This document shows, piece by piece, positions 58,010-64,000 of a DNA stretch of 64,000 nt; the stretch's first letter is position 1, and the number at the start of each line of letters is the position of its first letter. The notes beneath the pieces were generated by a model. That model had not been told where the DNA came from. It worked only from the letters and a program-made list of their open reading frames with translations, and did not search any database. Both the position numbers and the translations under genes were made by a program. The DNA lies in contig JADANN010000404.1 in NCBI GenBank assembly GCA_018806985.1, positions 310,001-374,000 of the forward strand, in the 5' to 3' direction. This DNA is from Angiostrongylus vasorum. Taxonomy: Eukaryota > Nematoda > Chromadorea > Rhabditida > Metastrongylidae.

Positions 58010-58330
58010 TATAACTTCAACGAAGCTGAGATATTTGCAAAATTCTGGACCGCAGATGCTTATGGTGTTGATTTGGGCTCCCCAGATCAATCCCGTTGAC
58101 GGGTGATTGCTGATGGCAAAAAGATCGATAGAACCAGCTGAGAGACAGGCGAAACGAAGGACCCGCATGGTGTGGTGGTGAACGCTTTACTCCCCGGAAG
58201 GACAATAGCGCGTTCGTTCCCCACCATAAGCACCTGCGGTCCAGAGTTTTGCAAATATCTCAGCTTCGTTGAAGTTATATTTCGCAATATACCCTGCCAT
58301 CAAAAATAGTAGGCAGTAGGCAAAAAGGCT
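58010..58330. repeat. Family B palindrome
   Basis: Left end GCTGAGATATTTGCAAAATTC with GGACCGCAGATGC; right end the inverse GGTCCAGAGTTTTGCAAATATC. Between them GATCAATCCCGTTGACGGGTG and CCCGCATGGTGTGGTGGTG, as in the 36270 and 52320 copies. Confidence 0.7.
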
Positions 58331-58389
58331 AAAGCTGTAACCTATATTTTATGTGATGGCAGTGAGTGTATATTAATGGGTAGGAACTC

Positions 58390-59290
58390 CTTGGCTGTCC
58401 AGTACTTCCATGGCTGCTTCTATTTCATCTGAGTCAAAAGTCTTTAAATCGATGACATTGAGACAGAGTGGCCTCTTGTACACCCATGATACTTAAATGG
58501 ATGTTGTTATCAGGTGGATGCGTTCCATCTCGCCAAATCATTTTCGAAACCCTGCTTGCTCACATGGCTGCCCTTCGCCCAGTGTTTTGCTAATCTTTAT
58601 TAGGGTGACTCCAATGAGGAGTTTGCCGACGATAAAAAGCAAACAGATTGGACCATAGTCACCGATATCGTAGAGGATACCGTAGCCTTGCTAGTCTTTC
58701 ATTAAATGATAACCTTGAATTCAACGTGAGAAAAGCTGCGCCAGTGTGTTGGCGACGATAGGTGCAAGGGTCTCCACGTATTCGAGCCTTATCGGGTCCA
58801 GACTTGGCGTTGCCCGATTCGTCACCGACGAAATAGCCTGCGGATTTCGTAAGGGAGGAACATGTGGCAACATATCGTTCATCGCTTATTTCATATGAAT
58901 GCAGGAGGACGTGGCTGTTGAACAAATCAGAATAGTAGTCGTAGATCATTTTTCTCCGTCGCTTTCTCGGTAATGCAGCTGTCCCACGTAGGCGTCAAAG
59001 TGCAATCATCTTGGTTTTGTAATTGGCGAAGATTCGGTGGACTTTGCAAAAGTTTTCCCAGCATATGTAGCTTCAACCGTAACTGCTGCTCTGCTCTTTT
59101 TAAGATCTTCTTTTATCGCTTCTCTGCACTGGTTTGGCATTCCACACAGGCGTATCAACTCGAGTGTTTCTGGAAATTTCGAACTCTAAGGTAACACAGT
59201 GCTAATGTGAAGGTGTTGAATAAGCCAGTCGTATTCCTCATCGGTGTTATCAATAACGACACCCTTCCAGCAGCCGACGAACAAGCTGAA
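58390..59290 (-). mobile_element. RTE LINE fragment, dead
   Basis: The minus strand reads the inter-domain and early RT part of the RTE protein: MIYDYYSDLFNSHVLLHSYE (about 58949), then GDESGNAKSGPDKARIRGD and, further on, the GQPCEQAGFRK-like stretch (about 58580, inverted). Both ends are truncated. Plus-strand frames here are shadows. Confidence 0.75.
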
Positions 59291-59299
59291 TAAGTCCAG

Positions 59300-59572
59300 T
59301 TTATAGTGGTTTTTGGTTCTTTTTTCCTTTTTTTGAACACTTTGCGCCTTTCTTTCCTTTCAGCGCGAATTTAACTCTCGTAAAAAAGAAGCGATTGCCT
59401 GAACCCATGTAGAATTTTATGACAACAGCGATATCGGTCGAGCAAAACCTTTAATTTACGATGACGTTGCCTTCTTCGTTAAAAAACTCTCCATTGGAGA
59501 ACCTCTGCATCCAGTGCTGAGAGCGGGGTTTCTGGATTTGTGACTTAATTAATGTTCTACACGTTAAATTGC
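59300..59572. other. Gap between RTE fragments
   Basis: Unassigned. No exon was recognised. Confidence 0.4.
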
Positions 59573-59574
59573 CC

Positions 59575-59840
59575 AAGATAAGATGAACTTGACACATAAT
59601 TCGTACAAAAGGGATTCCTCGGGATGTCAAACGTGCTACAGAAAGACCACCGACCCGATGGTCAGACTTCTTCAGGAGAACCTTAGAAAGAACATATGAT
59701 GATCAATAGTCCCTAGAGCGAGCAGAACCCACTGGGCTACTCTTGCACGCGACAGGAAAAAAATGGAAGATTTAATGGCGCCCGTTCAAATCACTCGACG
59801 ATCAACGGCAAGATAGGTGACAAGTGGCAGTGAGAGAGTG
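59575..59840 (+). mobile_element. RTE LINE 3' end fragment
   Basis: Reads GGGATTCCTCGGGATGTCAA, matching GGATTCCTCGGGATGCC in the 8290-11430 copy, then the GGCTACTCTTGCACGCGAC and CACTCGACGATCAACGG segments at the C-terminal end of the ORF. Confidence 0.75.
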
Positions 59841-60083
59841 CAGCAGGAGGGTCATGAGAAGTGGTAATCATGCTGTGCATACGTGTGTTGTTCTGATAAG
59901 CACATTTAAAGTCAGCGGAGGAAATTGTCATGCTGTCATGGCCACTGATTAAGCTAGGCTTTACGGTCTGAAACAGTGACGTTTTTCCTCACAAGCACAT
60001 ATTTGCCCAAAACAGAGGTATCTGTGTGAGATGCAGGCCTTTACACTAGAAAGAGGGGGCATTAGTAGTTACTTCTTGTACAG

Positions 60084-60250
60084 TTATCTTGTTTCTTTTA
60101 ACTTTAAGCATACAAAAGCGACGAAGGAAGAAAATCGTTTTCGCTTGCAGTTATTCGGTGGAGTAACCATCGCTGTGATCAGTTGGTAACAATGAGCATC
60201 ATCTAGGTGCCGTGTGACAATGCAATTTCCGATTTCGCACATTACGATTA
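60084..60250 (-). CDS. Probable terminal exon, Cys-containing, unrecognised
   Basis: After a CGTCAATTTCAG acceptor the frame gives 54 residues to TAA: IVMCEIGNCIVTRHLDDAHC, YQLITAMVTPPNNCKRKRFS, SFVAFVCLKLKETR. Five cysteines suggest a secreted or metal-binding fold, but nothing is recognised. The exon begins with two bases of a split codon. No poly(A) signal close by and no upstream exon identified. Confidence 0.35.
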
Positions 60251-60424
60251 CTGAAATTGACGTGGTATTGCCAATTAAGTTACTCAAAGAAACTATGGAG
60301 CTTGTATGTTTATGCTCACATACGTAGTTTACGGCAAATTGGTTTTACCCAGTGAATTCGCTATCCTATAGAGGTTACAATAACCGCATAATTTCGATAT
60401 CCCGTTGAGCAATTATACTTCAAC

Positions 60425-60640
60425 AGCTAAGAAAGCGTGAAGACGTTTGGTGTTGATCAATCTCTAATGTGGGTGCCATGCGTTGGACCCCAATAAGCAT
60501 CGTAGAAATGATGAAATGCCTCTTTGGCCTTAGAAAGCGCTTCGTCTTTTCCCCGAGAAGTCCGGTTTGCCTACGTCGGAGGGACCTGGTTTTTTTTTTG
60601 AACCAATGAAGACTTCTAAGCACTGCGCTGCGAGCATCAT
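60425..60640 (-). repeat. SINE-A, diverged copy
   Basis: Inverted and degraded: GGTGTTGATCAATCTCTAATG, CCCCAATAAGCATCGTAGAA and GCCTCTTTGGCCTTAGAAAG follow the SINE-A order; the tRNA-like head is hard to see. Confidence 0.5.
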
Positions 60641-61048
60641 AAACTATAGAGATTTAAAACATTCCCTTAATATTGGAATTAGTTTTCCAACTTAGTAATA
60701 TTTTGGGTCTACTATTATCACCTGTTTCGTCAATATCACCTGCATCGCTTTAATTATTGGTAGTCAACCAGCAACACGAACCTGTAAGAGTAAAATCTTC
60801 ATTTGTCGAAGTGCTATACCTTTTTCGGTTTAAAGAATGAATTCCACGATACACCTCGCATGATACCGAAAAATACCCTTCTCCATCCTTTGAAGATAAA
60901 GGCATTGAAAAAAATGGGTGGATAGATTGTCACTATTTTACCTTAGGTTCCTTCAATGTTAGATTTTTAATGGCTTTTTGAACATCTTCCTTTGCTTACT
61001 TTCGCTTTTCGTTGGTTCACAACCTATTTCGTGCTACATTTATTTTAA

Positions 61049-61435
61049 ATGAGACAACGCCAATGGATCTGTGGTTTGGTGAATGTTGTGCTCCTTCTTA
61101 TCGGGGCTGGTCTAGTCGCTGGAGGATTAGTTGTGCTACTATATATATTCCCAAATACTGTCAAAAAGACTGTAAAGACGGTAAATCTTTAACGTTTTAA
61201 AACTCTTCTACTATGTTTTTTAAACCGATAAGTAGTCTAAGGTTGCCAACATTATTCAGGATAAAGTGCTCGGATTAACCAACAACGGATCGCTAAATGA
61301 CTTCACCAAGACATGGGCAAATCCGTCGTACATATCGACGATGCAGTATTGGGCTTTCGATTATCAAAACACTATCGGAATTCTGAATCGAGCCCTCTAT
61401 CCGGACATGGACGAGAAAGGACCTTACGCATACGA
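61049..61435 (+). CDS. CD36 / scavenger receptor family (SCAV-like), first two exons
   Basis: CD36-family proteins are two-pass membrane receptors that bind lipids, lipoproteins or apoptotic cells through a large ectodomain. Exon 1 (61049-61180) encodes a short cytoplasmic start (MRQRQWICG), one membrane segment (NVVLLLIGAGLVAGGLVVLL) and YIFPNTVKKTVKT, ending in phase 0 at GTAAAT. Exon 2 (61242-61435) follows AGTCTAAG and reads TKTWANPSYISTMQYWAF, the family's WxxPxY-type start of the ectodomain, then DYQNTIGILNRALYP and EKGPYAYE, the family's GPY-Y motif, ending in phase 2 at GTGAGT. The remaining exons were not found before the window end, so the gene continues beyond 64000 or its next exon was missed. 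Confidence 0.75.
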
Positions 61436-61454
61436 GTGAGTATACAATTTTCCT

Positions 61455-61832
61455 CTGTCATGCGACCCCTCTCTAACATCTATTTTGTGGATCCTAGCAC
61501 TTTCCACATTCAATTCTCTTTCTCGTATTCATCATCAACGAAAGTCTTCCAAAATTTTTACGAGTGACTTCGGCTGTTGCTTGACGATTTTTCTTTCATC
61601 TTGAATCCCGTTGTGTGCTCATCGAACATATTCTGCTTGGACTCCGAAGATGGTCGGGTTATAGGATAGGGCTCCCACTTGGATTGCAGAGAGTGAATTT
61701 TTTTCCTACGAGATCGGTAGCGATTTCCATGACCCCGTTGATGAGAAGCTTGTTGAGCCTGGTACGGGATCGAACCGGCACCGTGCCTGTGATGACCGGC
61801 ATCACTACCACTGTGCTACCCTCCACCTAATA
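61455..61832 (-). mobile_element. tRNA-headed SINE whose body is family D
   Basis: On the minus strand it starts GGTGGAGGGTAGCACAGTGG (box A at 61808-61818) and has GGTTCGATCCC (box B at 61766-61776). It then passes through AGTGGGAGCCCTATCC into the family D motifs (CAACAGCCGAAGTCACTCG, GAGGATCC-type end). The tRNA-like part does not fold as a tRNA acceptor stem. It lies in the CD36 intron. Confidence 0.65.
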
Positions 61833-61894
61833 TAGTATGCACTATCAGCTTTTAATTTTATGGACACAAATTATGGTCAACGATTCACTGGACA

Positions 61895-61995
61895 TCTGGG
61901 CTTAGTTGGTCCCTAGCGTGAAGTCAAACTAACATTCATATTTGCTCTGCGTAGCGCCTCTGACCACTGCTCTACATGCGAAACCACATCGCAGC
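61895..61995 (-). repeat. SINE-A head fragment
   Basis: On the minus strand reads GTAGAGCAGTGGTCAGAGGCGC, the SINE-A head, followed by diverged sequence. Confidence 0.45.
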
Positions 61996-61999
61996 CACA

Positions 62000-62940
62000 A
62001 AATGCTATTTGGAGATTACCGGGAATACCAGTTTGATAATAAGCTTTAGAAATGTATTTCCGATGCAACTGCTGCATTGAGCATTTAATACGTACTTCCG
62101 TGGCATAGTTCTTTCGTCCGTTCAGGTCTTTTTTCACGTTGCTGTGCTCACTGAACAATCTAGTTGAGTAACAGCTGTAATCCTTCTCTTCACAAAATCG
62201 TCCATCTTGATTTTCTCTACAAAACTGCTTCACTTGCAGTATTACTTTTTTACTGTTCTTTCTTGAAATCTATAAATGCCTGCAACTCTCTGGCACTTCA
62301 TTTGCTCCCGGCAAGCTTTAACAACCTTTTCAATGCAATGGTTGTGCACAGAGAAAATAGTTCGCGCTTGAAGCGAGTTCGCTGTATTAGCTTAGCTTCA
62401 TTACAATTTCACGATACAGAATGGCTGTTATTCGTGTGAAATAAATACAGTATACATCAGTATACGGTACCAGTCTAGTGCCAGTTCATCGGTATACAGT
62501 ACCTGTTTTTCGCCTAATAAGTCGTTCAAGAAGGATATTGATAGTGATTCGATCAGGCGTTCCTTTTAGGAGCTAACCTCACTCTTTTGCTAAAAACTGT
62601 AGATATATATACTCTTCAATTTGAATACTCTTATTCCGCATTTGTGTCTCTTAAAGGGGGTATGCTGCCGGAATAAATTTCCTTCTCATAATGGTACAAG
62701 CGAACCATTAACGAAAAATTTTTTTTCTTACTGGGTCAATACACTCTCTTAGTAGATCGAAATGAAAGCGTAATCACTAAGGTGATCATTAACAAACCTA
62801 TTCGTCATAACGCGCATTATTTCTCAGTTGAGGTGAGCCAAAAGCTGTCGGGATCTAACCCTTGGCATAATATTTTGTCCAATAGGTCATTTTACAGAGC
62901 CTGATTAGAACTCCAATAATTCCTTAAGCATCGCAGTTAA
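62000..62940. other. No supported gene (within or after the CD36 gene)
   Basis: AT-rich; open stretches on both strands near 62164-62439 lack splice or start support. Confidence 0.4.
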
Positions 62941-62944
62941 ACAA

Positions 62945-63195
62945 TTCCCATCTGGAACTACGACCAATGATTTTTTTCATCTTCTCAATGGCAGTGGCTT
63001 CATACACACACACACACGATTCTTCCACCACTTTTACAACTGGACACCATGCTATTCACCAACATCTGTTTGGTTTCTGCTTAAAGATTTGGTCTTCTTT
63101 TTATGAATATCATGGAATGCTGGTTGATTCGATTCTCCTTGCAATCCCGGAGATCGCGGGTTAAGGCGTTCCCACGTGAACTGGAGGAGAGTGTT
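62945..63195 (-). repeat. Family D copy, short
   Basis: Inverted: ATGGAATGCTGGTTGATTCG, TTGCAATCCCGGAGATCGCG, AAGGCGTTCCCACGTG match the inverse of the 14150-14460 copy. It contains a (CA)n run at 63003-63017. Confidence 0.55.
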
Positions 63196-63913
63196 GGAAA
63201 AGGTTCGAATTGGCACCTTGGTTTCTATTCAACGGCATCACAAACAATAACTCCCTTATATTATTAAGAGGCAGAGAATAGCTTTCGGCAGGAAACTTTT
63301 TGGAACTGAACTTATGTCTAACACTCTAGCCAAAGACTACGAAAACTGCGGTTTCCTCTGTTTCCTCAAGAACTCTGTAAACAACAAAAGAGGGGTTGCA
63401 CGACATAGTGTAACGCTGTTATGTATGTGCTAATTATTCCCTTCCATTGCGTAGAATGTGGATATGTAGATATCAAGATGACTCTTCTTCATAAATTGTA
63501 TGAAACCCAACATTTCTTGTATTCGTTTCTCTGTCTGGCCACATTCCTACAGAGGTGGTCGAATGTACACATGGTCTCGATTGCTAAACCAGTGCTCTGT
63601 TATCTTTTCATGTTTTAGAAGCGTAATATCCCTTAAAAACTTGGAATAGTCTGGATAAGGCATTGTCACACCACCAGGTTTTGAGGACAAGAGGGAAATT
63701 TGCTGCCTTCCAACTGCAAGAAATAGCAAACCGTTTAGAAGTGCTCGTGATAGCAAATCATTTAGAAGTGCTCGTGATGTTTTCAGCCAAACAGCATGTG
63801 GGGACCGATGAATTCTTATGGATTGGTTCTTTTCCTTCCCTGCTCACTATCTCCGTTTAAGTCCTCATCCTCACATTCACTCTCTCCTTCCCTTTCTTCG
63901 GTTCTCAGCTAAC

Positions 63914-64000
63914 ATGATTCAAACCTATACAGAAAGACTGGTTTCCGCTTTTGAATGTTCCAATCAACTTTTCCAAAAACGGCTACCACACGAAATGGTA
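63914..64000 (+). CDS. Possible first exon running off the window
   Basis: An ATG five bases after a CTTCGGTTCTCAG acceptor opens a frame reading MIQTYTERLVSAFECSNQLF and QKRLPHEMV to the edge. The acceptor position fits trans-splicing. It does not continue the CD36 frame (phase mismatch gives a stop). Confidence 0.25.
   Translation, partial: MIQTYTERLVSAFECSNQLFQKRLPHEMV

Noticed and set aside
61750..61832. Possible tRNA gene on the minus strand
   Set aside because: Boxes A and B are present, but the ends do not pair as an acceptor stem and the sequence runs on into a repeat body, so it is a SINE head.
1..64000. CRISPR arrays, bacterial promoters, ribosome binding sites, phage or viral genes
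   Set aside because: None found; gene structure and repeats are those of a nematode nuclear genome.

Overview
The window is a piece of nuclear genome from a parasitic nematode, most likely a strongylid of the hookworm group (Ancylostoma/Necator type). This rests on four observations: AT-rich DNA with short exons and long introns; splice sites of nematode form (TTTTCAG acceptors, GTAAGT/GTGAGT donors, acceptors just before start codons as expected for spliced-leader trans-splicing); an innexin of the UNC-7/UNC-9 type; and heavy loading with RTE-class LINEs, Penelope-like elements and tRNA-derived SINEs. The species call is inference. No bacterial operons, CRISPR arrays, rRNA or intact tRNA genes were seen.

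Two genes are recognised by family. An innexin (gap-junction subunit) runs on the + strand from about 38.4 to 46.75 kb in 13 exons and carries three small frame breaks. The first two exons of a CD36/scavenger-receptor gene lie at 61.05-61.44 kb on the + strand. Other genes were built from signal peptides, in-phase exon pairs and splice signals but are not recognised: a secreted Cys-containing protein entering from the left edge (1-918, -), a five-exon gene (20.1-21.5 kb, -), a small secreted protein (23.5-24.85 kb, -), a three-exon small gene (34.4-35.6 kb, +), two-exon pieces at 26.5 and 31.0 kb (+), and coding-like sequences inside the innexin introns (40.1-40.65 kb and 43.4-44.0 kb). Single exons at 16.6, 37.8, 57.3, 57.6 and 60.1 kb are weaker.

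The rest is mostly repeats. 8.3-19.6 kb is a nest of elements: a dead RTE copy with a palindromic element inside it, more palindromes, a SINE with target-site duplication, and two Penelope-like fragments. Between genes lie at least four short dispersed families. SINE-A has a tRNA-like head. Family B has tRNA-like arms often arranged as palindromes. Family R3 has one copy flanked by a perfect 15-bp duplication. Family D has one copy joined to a tRNA-like head. Dead RTE pieces fill 17.2-17.8, 50.0-51.4 and 58.4-59.8 kb, and a GC-rich island with G-run and C-run ends sits at 55.1-55.7 kb.

The recognised host genes fit membrane functions: cell coupling (innexin) and lipid or ligand uptake (CD36 family). 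Several unrecognised small genes encode likely secreted peptides. All exon models come from reading splice signals and phase alone; no transcript or database support was available.
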